A stretch of DNA of 64,000 bases from Steromphala cineraria (Eukaryota > Mollusca > Gastropoda > Trochida > Trochidae): contig OU744726.1 in the NCBI GenBank assembly GCA_916613615.1, forward strand, positions 58,296,987 to 58,360,986, written 5' to 3'. Shown here piece by piece: positions 11,889-21,404 of this stretch (position 1 is the stretch's first letter; the number at the start of each line of letters is the position of its first letter). Below the pieces are notes generated by a model that was not told the origin of the DNA, did no database searches, and saw nothing but the letters and a program-made list of their open reading frames with translations. The translations under genes were made by a program, and so were the position numbers.

Positions 11889-12625
11889 CTTTAGTTTTAT
11901 CCAGGTAATATAATGATCTGATCTATATGCTGCATCAATGCCTGTTTCCTGGACAGAGCACTCGAGATTGTTGGATATAATGAAATAATCTAGTCTTGCT
12001 TGCTTGACAGGAGTTTTCTGTCTCCATGTGTAACGCTTACTATCAAGATTTTGTTCCCTCCATGGGTCTATTAAATCATTTTCTTCCATAAAATCTAACC
12101 AAGTCTCTCTTGCTTTGATATTATTCATATTTTTATAGTTAAAATAATCTAATTGTGGATCTTGGACAAAATTCCAATCTCCGCATATACATGTAGAGAA
12201 ACTGTCGGATTGTAATTCAGTAATAATTGATATGAGATTTTCGTAGAATTCTGGAGTGTCCGTATTTGGTCCGTAAATTGTGATTAAAGATATTGTGTTA
12301 TCGATAATTTTTAGTTTTAGTGCTACATAATTACCATTTACATCAAATCGCGTTTCTTCAATTGTGCAATCAAAATTGTCATTAAAAAGTATCGCTGTAC
12401 CTCTAGCATTGCTTCTATAAGAGCTGAAATAGCAATATTTTGTACCCCATTCTTCTTTAATTTTGATTTCTAACTCTTTTGTAAAATGTGTATCTTGAAT
12501 ACAATATATATGGGCTTTCTTATTTTTCAGATGATTAAATACGTCAGTTCGCTTACGCTTGTTATTCAGGCCTTGGCAATTAGAGGATATTATTTTCAGT
12601 GTGTCAGTGTTATGAGTGAGCTGTA
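11889..12625 (-). pseudogene. LINE ORF2, AP-like endonuclease domain
   Basis: One open minus-strand frame of about 245 codons follows an in-frame TAA near 12626. Visible endonuclease motifs in order are SSNCQGLNN, CIQDTHF, LITIYGPN, CICGDWNF, ARLDYFIIS and YRSDHY. The metal-binding glutamate of the usual QETH motif is Asp here, a form I associate with Tx1-type elements. Asn, Asp and His of the other motifs are kept, so the domain looks structurally complete. The frame ends in the TTAA MITE at 11888. Confidence 0.85.
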
Positions 12626-12899
12626 ATGTGCGTTAAGTTGTGTATGGAGAAAGGGTTTATGATAAGGCGGTGGAAGTAGATGGGAATATTTTGGAGAAAG
12701 CGAATAGAAAATATAGATAATTACCTTCATTTGAACAGTAAGTGTTCCGGCCATGTATAATCCTGTATATTTCTGTTCTGTGGCCATGAAAGAAGTTATC
12801 ATTATCCAGTTTTGAATTCGGGAGTTGATCTGTAGTGCGAGACGTGTCATTTCCTTGGTGTAATCGTGCAGCGCATTCGCCGCACGTGATTTAATTCTA
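12626..12899 (-). other. LINE 5' sequence upstream of the endonuclease frame
   Basis: This is treated as the 5' leader of the LINE because it lies between the endonuclease frame and the returning satellite. It contains a short open stretch (12596-12850) in another frame without recognisable motifs. No ORF1 or esterase domain is visible. Confidence 0.5.
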
Positions 12900-12954
12900 A
12901 TCTAATTAATATTCATACTCTGTCTCTACCACCGCCCACTTAAACCTTTATTGT
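12900..12954. repeat. Last monomer of the 61-bp satellite
   Basis: A single nearly full monomer matching the array, including TAATTAATATTCATACTCTG and CACCGCCCACTT. It is separated from the array by the LINE. It shows that the array originally ended here and that the LINE jumped into its final unit. Confidence 0.92.
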
Positions 12955-13117
12955 AAATTTTAAAAATCTTGATTTTTAGTGAAAAATAAAGACCAAATAA
13001 TCTTTTTTTTTAAGTCCTTTGACATAAATTAGCATAAACAATACAAAAATGCTTGGTGTGCTTCTCCAAGTACTATGACTTCAATACGTTATCTTACATT
13101 TAGAATACAAGACTCAC

Positions 13118-13256
13118 CAAGAACCTTTAGACCAGCATTTGGTGAGTTAAAGACAACGTTGACTCCGGGCAGAATGCTTAAAGATCCAGATGGTCGGATG
13201 TCGACCATCGAGTTGACCACGTATGGGCTCAGACTGGGTATCCACTCTTGATGGTC
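13118..13256 (-). CDS. Discoidin gene, exon D (probable beta-helix start)
   Basis: A 139-bp exon with acceptor TCTCTGACAG before it and donor GTGAGT after it. Only one frame is open, reading DHQEWIPSLSPYVVNSMVDI, then a stretch ending LSILPGVNVVFNSPNAGLKV. Its entry phase (0) fits the exit phase of exon C; it leaves in phase 1. A pattern of 'initial strand, then PGV, then a hydrophobic strand with small loops' is typical of parallel beta-helix (pectin-lyase-like) segments, as in bark-beetle-type extracellular proteins. That assignment is inference. The gene must continue at lower coordinates, but I could not find the next exon before the satellite and LINE. Confidence 0.6.
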
Positions 13257-13860
13257 CTGTCAGAGATACGACACATACTTCTGGTGGACTACATTAATAT
13301 AAGCTCTTAAGTCATAAGATTCCATGGTGATGACGTCATTCTTTTTTGTTTATAGTGGAATATTTTTCTTATTTCTGAGTTTTGAATTATATCATCGACA
13401 AACCTAGAAATAGTAGGACAACTAGTGTCAATGGACTTAATAAACCACAGCATGCAGGATTAACGGTTTGAAGCATTTTTTGGTGGGTTGGATGAATAGA
13501 GAAAAGAAATAGAGGGGCTATTTTAGTCCGGGAATCTTCAAAGGAAAGGTGGACATAAATACTGCAAATATACTGTATATTGCTGGAAAATCTGGGTAAA
13601 TATTGCCAATAATGATAAAAGAGTTAAAGGTACAGTCATATAGGGATATGTTTTGTGGAAACACAATTCAAGTGTATTCAAAATTCCCTGTTTTTACTTA
13701 TATAATTATTATTTAACATATACTTTCATATGTTAGTGAGGGTGATATTTAATTTATCCGAGAATAAACAATTTGACAGATTAGAATGCATCACTGAGTC
13801 CTCTTGAGTTTCCACAAAAAATACATAAAACCACCACACAGGTGATACACTAAATAGGAT

Positions 13861-14205
13861 AGGGATAGGTGCACGCTTTAGGTTGAATATAAGATTTTGT
13901 CAGGAAAATGAAAATAAATGGTTCTAAATCTCAAACTAAATCTAGCAGTAATAAAACAAATATTTGATGTAAAATTGAGTCATGCGATTCCTTTTTCTTA
14001 CACAAAATGAAATAAAGGTGTTCACACACAAACATTGCCACCGATGGACCTTATGTGAATCTCTATACTTTGTTCTCTGATTATGGATGATTCGTTTGTG
14101 TAATAAGATTTTTTGACACTATCGAGATGATACATTAAGCTTTTAGTTACAATCATCAATGAAAAATTTAAAATACATATTTTTCAAAAAATGTGCTACT
14201 GCCCT
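13861..14205. mobile_element. TTAA-type MITE, family A, degenerate copy
   Basis: Matches the elements at 19021-19349 and 19869-20205 through the blocks AGGAAAATGAAAAT, CATGCGATTCCTTTTTCTTA, TATGGATGATT and GTGCTACTGCCCTTTT. The left terminus is mutated and the flanking TTAA has decayed to TTAG on the right. It sits in the intron between exons C and D of the discoidin gene. Confidence 0.8.
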
Positions 14206-14229
14206 TTTAGGGTATCTTACAATCATTAC

Positions 14230-14355
14230 CTGGATGTCTGCAGAAACACCTGTGTGTCTGATTGGTATTGGTTGATCCAGTTCACATCCATAGAGTTCCA
14301 GTCTCAAGCTCGGTCTACGATTCCATGTTAGAGGATTGAACGAGATGTACCGCGC
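14230..14355 (-). CDS. Discoidin gene, exon C (end of F5/8C domain)
   Basis: A 126-bp exon (42 codons, phase 0 to 0) with acceptor AAACATTCAG and donor GTAATG. It reads ARYISFNPLTWNRRPSLRLE followed by LYGC. This is the canonical last strand of an F5/8-type C domain, where ARYIRF...W....LRLELYGC closes the barrel and the Cys pairs with one near the domain start. After the domain the exon continues ELDQPIPIRHTG into a linker. It joins exon B in frame. Confidence 0.85.
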
Positions 14356-15370
14356 CTGAATGTTTATGAAAGACAGAAAACCCATTTATCTCTTTATTTT
14401 TAGGTTTGTCAAAAGGGCAATGAAAGTGGATTCTCTTATAATATACTATTGACTATTAATGTTTGTGTTTTTGACAAATTTAGAAATTGAAATATTAAAA
14501 ATGAAAATGAAATTTAAAAGTTCCTAGCCCTCGTCTTAAGAAACAAATATATGATATGTTTATTATACATATTATGATAGTTTAGTTACTTTATGAAATC
14601 TCGGATGGAGAACTATGGATTGATAAGCTGTTTACAAAAGTATATCCCCAAAACTAAGTTTAAGCAGCGAATCACTTTAACATAGAAAGGAAGGATATTC
14701 ATTGTAATTTGCTATTAGAATTATATTGAGTGAATGATAATGTGTTTTAGATATGAAATTCAATGTTACATACAGTATACAGTATGTTATATAAAACATT
14801 ATACGGCGTTAATACCATCCAAAATACTGAAATGGACTTATGTTAGTTTATTTCATCTTTACACATCCATTAAAACCCATGAAAGTTACTTGTTTTCAGT
14901 GTGCCTTAAATATTGTTCAAAACAGTAACCCGGCATACTTTATACAAGTTTATTAGTTATTTCATCTTTGCAATACTGACAACCAAACGTTTCGCAAAAC
15001 TACGTTGACTCATTTGCACTCTCTACGTTGACTCATTTGCACTCTCTACGCATGTATTTGTCATTCACAATCGCGACCACATTTAATTATCTCAAAATGA
15101 ACTTACATGAATAATCATTTAAACGATAATTATTAACAACAGTTTGTGCATCTTGGTAAATAAAAGCAATGACAATGGTTTACATACATGTATTTGACTT
15201 TCACAAAACAACTTAAAATAAGTCGATTTACAATCAAAATGTTATAGTCAGACGATTCCTAAGATGCATATACACGTTGTCAATTTGACAACAGACAACT
15301 TACTGACATCCATTTAGGTTATCATCCATGCTTAGGTATTGCCAAGTAGCTGTCATCGAATTTTCAAAAA
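14356..15370. other. Intron between exons B and C
   Basis: AT-rich intron sequence. Near 15000-15050 a unit of about 25 bp (ACGTTGACTCATTTGCACTC) is directly repeated. I see no transposon or exon in it. Confidence 0.5.
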
Positions 15371-15619
15371 GGTTGGCAATATATTCCATTAGCCACCCAA
15401 TGCTATGATACCATCAACGACATTATATACAGTGACAACATAATTGTTTCCGTGTATTTCAAATGAATTCAAAGTAAAACATCTACCCGTATAGGTGGGC
15501 AATATATTGCAATATACACCCAATGCTATGATACCATCCACGACATTATACAGTACATTGACAACATATTTTTGTCAGTGTATTTCCAATGAATTCAAAA
15601 GTATAACACCTACCCGTAT
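15371..15619. repeat. Tandem duplication of about 123 bp across the exon B splice donor
   Basis: About 15371-15496 and 15497-15619 are diverged direct repeats sharing CCCAATGCTATGATACCATC, GACAACATA, AATGAATTCAAA and CTACCCGTATAGGTGGG. The right copy contains the real 3' edge of exon B on the minus strand; the left copy carries a second donor-like edge (CGG then GTAGAT). Confidence 0.8.
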
Positions 15620-15861
15620 AGGTGGGTCCAACTCGCTGGTGTTGACAGAGAAGTAGTCCGAGTTCGCCTCCAGAACGTCCTCCCCATCACTGGTGACGTA
15701 TTTCTCCCACTGGAGGCTGTCCAGACTGTAGAAGAGTTGAACTGTTCTGGAGAACCAGCGGAGTTTACTGCCCTGGATAGAGAAGCTTCTCACCTCGTGT
15801 TGTCTTAACAGATCCACCGTCAGCTGGTCGATGGTCTTGTAGTAGGAGCTGGCCCAACCAT
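15614..15861 (-). CDS. Discoidin gene, exon B (core of F5/8C domain)
   Basis: A 248-bp exon with acceptor CTTTCCCGCAG and donor GTAGGT. It enters in phase 1, matching exon A, and leaves in phase 0. It encodes GWASSYYKTIDQLTVDLLRQ, then a stretch with VRSFSIQGSK, VQLFYSLDSLQWEKYVT and FSVNTSELDPPIR. These are the central strands of an F5/8-type C (discoidin) domain: the 'DL....VR...IQG' core, the 'L.YS.D...W' strand and the 'F..N.....P' turn. Such domains bind phospholipids, glycans or collagen in secreted or cell-surface proteins. Local duplications flank both splice sites. Confidence 0.88.
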
Positions 15862-15952
15862 CTGCGGGAAAGATTTGGGACGGTGAAAAACAAGAGTAAC
15901 TTCCCCATTACGAAGGGTGATCTTAATTCTCATCAAGTTTATGTTTTGATAT

Positions 15953-15990
15953 GTAGTAGGAGCTGGCCCAACCATCTGCGGGAAAGATGT
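15953..15990. repeat. Duplicated splice-acceptor fragment of exon B
   Basis: About 36 bp (GTAGTAGGAGCTGGCCCAAC, then CATCTGCGGGAAAGAT) repeats 15838-15875 at an offset of about 115 bp. It contains the first 26 bases of exon B and its CCCGCAG acceptor, so it is a decoy acceptor upstream of the true one on the minus strand. Confidence 0.85.
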
Positions 15991-16112
15991 TGGACGACGA
16001 GCAAAATTATTACAGACTATTTACCTCGTGTGTTTCCGTATCTTTAATATCGAATATTGGGAGCAAAATTTGTATTATGAGAACTTTTGGCATATATCAT
16101 ATAATATATATA

Positions 16113-16698
16113 CACTCAGGGGCAAAAGAAACGATACCATATAAAATACATGATAGGTCAAGCTACGAGTGATATTTACGGCTGAATCTGGGTTAATTAG
16201 TTTCTTCAAGAGCTAACTGAACTAAGTTTTTAATTTCAAAGCTATATCTGTTAACGCTTTTGAAATATTGTTGAAATACAGGCCTTTCAAAAAACGCCGT
16301 TTTAAAATCTCCTTAACTAGACGAGATAGGAATGAAAAATGACCCTTTTTCTTATTTTTAAACCAACATACAGGCAAAATGCGTGAAGAAATTAACTTCT
16401 ACCCGGGTTTTTTATATTGATTACATTTTATATTTTTAAGATTTTTACATTTAATAATTTTTGTATTCAAATTTAAAAGATTATGACTAGAAATAACATT
16501 TAAAAAGCTGTTTTCTGACCCCTCGTATATTTGAACAGTCACAGAGTTATAAATATCATACTTTGATGTTTGAAATTCTTAGTACTTCTTCAAACCTAAT
16601 TTGTCTATCACAAGGGTTCGTAGGCGCATTTCATTTACAACAGGATTTTGTTCTGTACTCTTTTGGAAAGTTGGTATCGTTTCTTTTGCCCCTGAGTG
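16113..16698. mobile_element. Tc1/mariner-type MITE with perfect 26-bp TIRs
   Basis: A 586-bp element flanked by TA (16111-16112 and 16699-16700). Its perfect terminal inverted repeats start CACTCAGGGGCAAAAGAAAC and continue to ACGATACC. An inner block, CTCCTTAACTAGACGAGATA, is shared with the element at 44216-44790, so both belong to one family. TA duplication indicates mobilisation by a Tc1/mariner-class transposase. No transposase is encoded. It lies in the intron between exons A and B of the discoidin gene. Confidence 0.92.
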
Positions 16699-17108
16699 TA
16701 GTAAAGAAACAAGCTTTTGGTTGCACCGAATAAGGTTAAACAAGGAAATTGTTAGTTGAATTACTGCTTGTAATCGTAACAAAACGAAATTGTCGTATTG
16801 ACATACAAATGTACTTTTTATGAGTTTGAAAACATTTATGGTAATAATTTTAATGCAATCATAATCATGTTTTATAAGCCAACAAATGTACAAATTACCA
16901 CTTTACTTGTACTTTTATCAAATGACCAATGAAATACAATTCCTTCGTGACAACCCCTTTCCTTACAAAGATTGTATAATTGCTAACAATATTATTTGAA
17001 AATACACATGATTAGATCGTTCCTTTTTAAAATAAAGCATAAACGATAGCTAAGGTGTAATTTCAAAAAAATACAAATAAAGTTACTTGAAATTAATCAA
17101 TTACTTAC

Positions 17109-17231
17109 TGCCAACATTGAGTCGTGCTTGGCTTGCCGAGTATCTTGTTGAATATTTTGAACTTGCAGAGAGCTGATCATCTGTTATGTTGCCATCTTCG
17201 AGACCCAGGGGAAAATCACACTGGGCGTGGG
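17109..17231 (-). CDS. Discoidin gene, exon A (start of F5/8C domain)
   Basis: A 123-bp exon with acceptor TTTACCCACAG and donor GTAAGT, leaving in phase 1. It reads HAQCDFPLGLEDGNITDDQL, then SASSKYSTRYSASQARLNVG. This is the canonical N-terminus of an F5/8-type C domain, where Cys is followed by PLG(M/L)EDG.I.D.Q..ASS and ends ARLN. With exons B and C it makes one complete domain of roughly 150 residues, disulfide-closed by this Cys and LYGC in exon C. The preceding residues (AHAQ) would suit the end of a signal peptide encoded in an upstream exon, so the domain may be N-terminal. I could not identify that exon. All four exons agree in phase and splice signals, which supports a real gene on the minus strand. 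Confidence 0.88.
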
Positions 17232-17276
17232 CTGTGGGTAAACAGTGTTGGATATGTGGATAAACCGCATAAAGAA

Positions 17277-17277
<1 letters not shown>

Positions 17278-17307
<30 letters not shown>

Positions 17308-17311
17308 AATT
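17278..17311. repeat. (GTTA)n microsatellite
   Basis: About eight GTTA/TTAG tetranucleotide repeats in the upstream intron of the discoidin gene. Confidence 0.95.
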
Positions 17312-17822
17312 TGTCTAAATAAATTGCACAACAAGTAATATTCCTATTCCTATAAACTAAAGTAAAACATACCAAACCTTTTCTGGCTTTATTTTCGGAC
17401 AAAGTCGTTTGTGAACTTGTTTAATGTTTGACTTATTTTAGAGAAAATTATTCGATTGGCTAATTTCACACACATTTACACTTCAGGGAACAATCGCAAT
17501 ACTTGGTCAGTAATCCAAGTCTTTCAAATTATTGCGTTTTTCCCTCTTACTCTAGATCCACAATAAGTAAGGGAAACATCATGTGAAATAAAATTTATTT
17601 TGGTATTTATTCATCAATTTTCAAATCTTATTTAGAGCTTCAAACGAATATCACCTATAGTGTTTATAAACTGTCTGATTCAGTACATGCACTACGACAT
17701 AGCTTTCTGATTAGTGTTATATTGATGTACCTGTATGTTCTTATAATTTATATACCTCAAGGCCCATTTAACACTATTTGAAGCGAGTTTTTGTTCGGGA
17801 GAACATCCGTCGGAATGGAATT

Positions 17823-17945
17823 GAGAGGGCCTTAGACTGTATAATACCCCGCCGGGAGGGCCTTGCACTGTATAACACCCTGCTGGGAGGGCCTTATACG
17901 AAATAATAACATCCAAGGAGGTTATTATTTATTATGAGGCCCTCC
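17823..17945. repeat. 31-bp tandem repeat ending in a foldback
   Basis: Units starting at 17823, 17854 and 17885 share GAGGGCCTTRNACTGTATAA. The last unit runs into an inverted repeat: GGGAGGGCCTTAT...AATAATAAC pairs with GTTATTATTTATTATGAGGC and then CCTCC. Confidence 0.8.
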
Positions 17946-18004
17946 ATTTCGCACCTCATAATTTCAAAGACCGGTAAGGTAATCGATCTCAAAAATTTTA
18001 AGAA

Positions 18005-18077
18005 GCGAAACCGCGGGATTCGAACCCACAACCCTTCGCTCTGTAGCCCAAGACTTATACCATTAGACCACAAAGGA
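18005..18077 (-). repeat. tRNA-like unit 1 of 3
   Basis: On the minus strand an A-box-like TGGTCTAATGG and a B box GGGTTCGAATCCC are spaced as in a tRNA, with a possible anticodon arm between. The acceptor ends (TCCTTTG and GGTTTCG) do not pair, so it is not a functional tRNA as it stands. It is the first of three units repeated about every 260 bp. Confidence 0.75.
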
Positions 18078-18269
18078 TTGGTGAATATGAGGAATTGTTT
18101 TGTGAGGTCTTTGCTGCTCTCCTAGAACTTGATGATATTAAATTGCGCTCTACTGTACACTTTATACGTCAGAGATGTGGTGTATCTCTGTAACAAAAAT
18201 TAATAACGCCCTTAATATGTTTATGCTATAGCGTTCTGGCAAAATGTCCAAGATAAAACATTTCGTGGC

Positions 18270-18340
18270 AGAAAATGGGGGATTCGAACACAGAGACACT
18301 CACTTCGTAGTCCAAGATTATACCACTAGACCACAAAGGA
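18270..18340 (-). repeat. tRNA-like unit 2 of 3
   Basis: Same arrangement as unit 1: TGGTCTAGTGG and a weakened B box (GTTCGAATCCC with a mutated T arm). The spacer carries TCTGCTCTCCT, which is shared with the other units. Confidence 0.7.
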
Positions 18341-18531
18341 TTGGTAATTGTGAAGGGATTGACTGTTGATATCTATTCTGCTCTCCTCGAACTTTAAAAG
18401 TTTATTTTCACTGTTCACCTTAAATGTTAGAAATGTGATTTTATTTTCGATATATGAAATTTGCAACAACCTCATCCTCTAGCTATAGCGTTCAAGAAAA
18501 ATTTCTAAATGTAAAATGTAAAAAAGTTGAA

Positions 18532-18598
18532 CATCAGGGATTCGAACCCTCAACCTTTCAAGCTGTAGTCCAAGACTGTACCACTAGGCCACAGGGGA
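18532..18598 (-). repeat. tRNA-like unit 3 of 3
   Basis: The best preserved of the three: TGGCCTAGTGG, TCTTGGACTACAG and GAGGGTTCGAATCCCTG on the minus strand. The acceptor stem still fails to pair. Units 1-3 and their spacers form a diverged tandem triplication of a tRNA-headed, SINE-like unit. Confidence 0.75.
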
Positions 18599-18720
18599 TT
18601 GGTTAGTAAAAGGTTATTGACTATTGAAGTCTATTCTGCTCTCCTCAAATTTAATGAAATTAATTTGTTGATTTTTTTCGCTTTTAAGTTAAATAAGTGA
18701 TTATTTCGGTATATAAGATA

Positions 18721-18860
18721 GATAACACACACATCCTCGGGTGTTATAGCAAACAGAGGCCTTTGCCTACGGGACGACCCTCGTGCGCTGACGCGCACTC
18801 GGGTCGTCCCTAGGGCAAAGGCCTCTGTTTGCTATAACACCCTCGTATGCGTGTGTTATC
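18721..18860. repeat. 140-bp near-perfect palindrome
   Basis: Arms of about 68 bp (18721-18788 and 18792-18860) meet at a 3-bp centre. The outer ends are GATAACAC and GTGTTATC. The inner part is CG-rich (GGGACGACCCTCGTGCGC against its complement). The arms differ at only a few positions. A transcript from either strand would fold into one long hairpin. No flanking target duplication is obvious. Confidence 0.95.
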
Positions 18861-19020
18861 CATAACATAAGCCTACTGATTGGGTTCTGAAATCCCTTAT
18901 AACCTGTAGCCTGTCATTCAACTCATTTTTCGTTCGTTAGATATTATGTGCCTGATCTATGCAACTACTGATTTTCTATATTGTGTATTTTGGCTTCAGT
19001 GATATACAATTCATGCTTAA

Positions 19021-19349
19021 AGGGGCAGTAGCACGTTTAGGGGGAATACAAGGTGGTGTCAGGAAAATGAAAATTTATAGTTACAAATGAAAGGCAATGT
19101 ATTTAAACTAGATGGAGCAGTAATAATTCATATATACAACGTAAAGTTAAGTCATGCGCTTCCGTTTTCTTACAAAAAATTAATTAAAGTTATTCATACA
19201 AAATGGCCGCCAATGGATTTTATGCGAATCTCCATACTTTGTCCCCTGACTATGGATAATTGGCTTGTGTAATGAGATTTTTGACATTATCAAAATAATT
19301 CATTTAACATTAACGTACAATAATCAGTGAAAAACGTGCTACTGCCCCT
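19021..19349. mobile_element. TTAA-type MITE, family A, best copy
   Basis: A 329-bp element flanked by TTAA on both sides (19017-19020 and 19350-19353) with termini AGGGGCAGTAGCACGTTT / AAAACGTGCTACTGCCCCT. There is no coding capacity. Other copies or parts occur at 13861, 19869, 24431, 63356 and 63575. Confidence 0.92.
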
Positions 19350-19868
19350 TTAAAATGCTTCTGAGAAGCCAAAATATATAAGAGTAATGTGATGTAAAAT
19401 ACAATGAATGAAAAACTTATTGAATTGATTATAATTGTTTTTTTTGTAAAAATATCAACACACTGCAGGTGCTTTAAGATTAACCCAACACAGTCTTTGC
19501 ATGATGCACTGAAATTGAAACGACCAGACTTTTATCAAAAGCAAACAAACCATGTCGTTATTAGACACCTCGTAAGGGAATTGTGAAATCCGGTGACAAG
19601 CTTCTCTGTTAGGAAAATGACGAAATCGGTAAACAAGCTTTGCTAAAATCAGAAATTACGCAATCGTCAAAGTATGACGCGCTAAGCAGAAAATTATCAA
19701 GACCAACAAGTGTACACAATCTCATTCAAATCAAATAGTTCGTTCCCCAGTCCTATTAAGATTAAGGTGCGTGATACATGAGAACCAAATATACTACGCA
19801 AAATAATATAAGGTACATTTGTAAATTGTCTCTTATATAATGTCTCTTATAAAGTAGCGCATGGTTAT

Positions 19869-20205
19869 AGGGGCAGTAGCACGTTTTTAGGGGGAATATA
19901 AGGTGATGTCAGGAAAATGAAAATTATTGATTCCAATTGAAAGATAATGTATTTAAACTAAATGGAGCAGTAATAATTCAAATATATAATGTAAAGTTTA
20001 GCCATGCGATTCCTTTTTCTTACACAAAATGAATTAAAGGTGTTCACACAAAATGGCCGCCAATGGATTTTAAGTGAATCGTCAAACTTCGTCCGCTGAC
20101 TATGGATGATTGGATTGTGTTATGAGATTTTTGACACTGTCACCTTACAATTATCAGTGAAAATTTTAAAATATAAAATTATCAAAAAACGTGCTACTGC
20201 CCTTT
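19869..20205. mobile_element. TTAA-type MITE, family A, second copy
   Basis: Same orientation and contents as 19021-19349. It is flanked by TTAT on the left and TTAA on the right. Blocks AAATGGCCGCCAATGGATTT and TATGGATGATTGGATTGTG match the first copy. Confidence 0.9.
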
Positions 20206-21404
20206 TAAAGTTATGTATTTCATTAAATAAACACTAAAATGTTTATGTATTTGATTCAATTACTAAGATTAATGCAGTTTCTGTACTTAGCTTTGAAAAA
20301 ACCCCAAAGCAGAGGTTAAAATGAAAGTCACATGACATCAGAGGTTCAGATTCAAATGATGCAGTTTTGTCTGTAGTGACTTTATCCCTTTGAAAGTTAT
20401 ACCATTGGTAAATAAAAGCTTGATAAAGACCTTTGGCTGAAAAAAATATTTAAAATTCTATAATTCAATAAGTGATAATATTTCCAAAAAGTTTCGAAAT
20501 CATGAGCCCATTGTCAGGTATGCAAGTGGGCATGAACAAACCTTCAATCAAATAATTTTAGCTGCAGACATTCAAAGTTGGTGCAAACATAGTTACCACG
20601 TGAGTGTTCCTTAAAGCTCCATTATCATACTTGCATGCGGTTCGCCGCTGAGATAAAATTTAGCTATTGAGAATATAAATACATCACTCTGTAGAAAAAT
20701 CTTTCCACGAATTTTTTTATCAACAATAACATACTTATTGCGACGCGAAGAGCACATGCAGTACCCCTGTAAAAAGGGCATAGCATTTAACGAACCCGCT
20801 TTCGGTGACGTAATCATTTTTGGTTAAGGATTTTCCCCGTGTCTCAACTACCGTAATGTCGTTCGATAGGTATCAACTTTGGCAGCAACGAACACCTGAT
20901 TCGGAGAAAAAGAAACTAAAATCTAGACGGTTTTCAAGCGTATATTTAGAAATCGGAAGTTGTGAGAGGGCCACACTTGATTTGCCTTCATGTCGGCTGC
21001 CGTTTCAGTAATTTTGGTAAATTATCTCCTATTTAATGAATTTTGGTTCGATTTTCCCTAGGTTGCTCGCAAAACTCTGATAATAGATCTTTAAACTCTT
21101 TTGGGTAGTTTATAAACCTATTGAAGGAATCAATAATTTTATTTCAATAAAATTGCAAGAGTACAGTCCTGTACAAAAGCATCGCGCCATCCTGATGCAT
21201 CGTTATGGCGAGAATTGTCAGTCAGCCAGAACTACAATATATATATATAATATAAAATACTTCAGACGACACTTGCTGTAGATATCATTTTAATGATGAC
21301 TGGATGCGTCGCATTTCGACTTGTTTACAAGTCTTTTCTACAGTGTTGAGGGCCCTACTCAGCAGTGAGTACTCATTAGCTAGGCAGACAGACAGACAGA
21401 CTGA
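20206..21404. other. Unassigned sequence
   Basis: No exon or mobile element could be supported. Short open frames of 60-70 codons near 20611-21011 show no recognisable motif and no convincing splice sites. A short (AT)n tract lies near 21238. Confidence 0.4.

Larger units (their letters stand above)
8547..12899 (-). mobile_element. Tx1/L1-like LINE, inactivated, inserted in the satellite
   Basis: A non-LTR retrotransposon running right to left, 5' side near 12899 and 3' side at 8547. It carries an AP-type endonuclease, a linker, a reverse transcriptase and a C-terminal cysteine/histidine segment (about 8805-8895). The same 25 bases of satellite sequence lie on both sides (8522-8546 and 12900-12924), as expected of a target-site duplication. 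A 36-bp deletion in a tandem array would give the same picture. There is no poly-A tail at the 3' junction. No separate ORF1 is visible, so the copy is probably 5'-truncated or of a type lacking it. The linker motif RGKSYWKFNNSLL and the endonuclease form QDTH resemble the Tx1/L1 group; the clade is inferred by eye. Confidence 0.88.

Noticed and set aside
18005..18598. Functional tRNA genes
   Set aside because: A and B boxes are present, but acceptor stems do not pair in any unit and T arms are mutated in two.
20611..21011. First exon of the discoidin gene or another gene
   Set aside because: Short frames on both strands have no signal peptide or matching splice phase.
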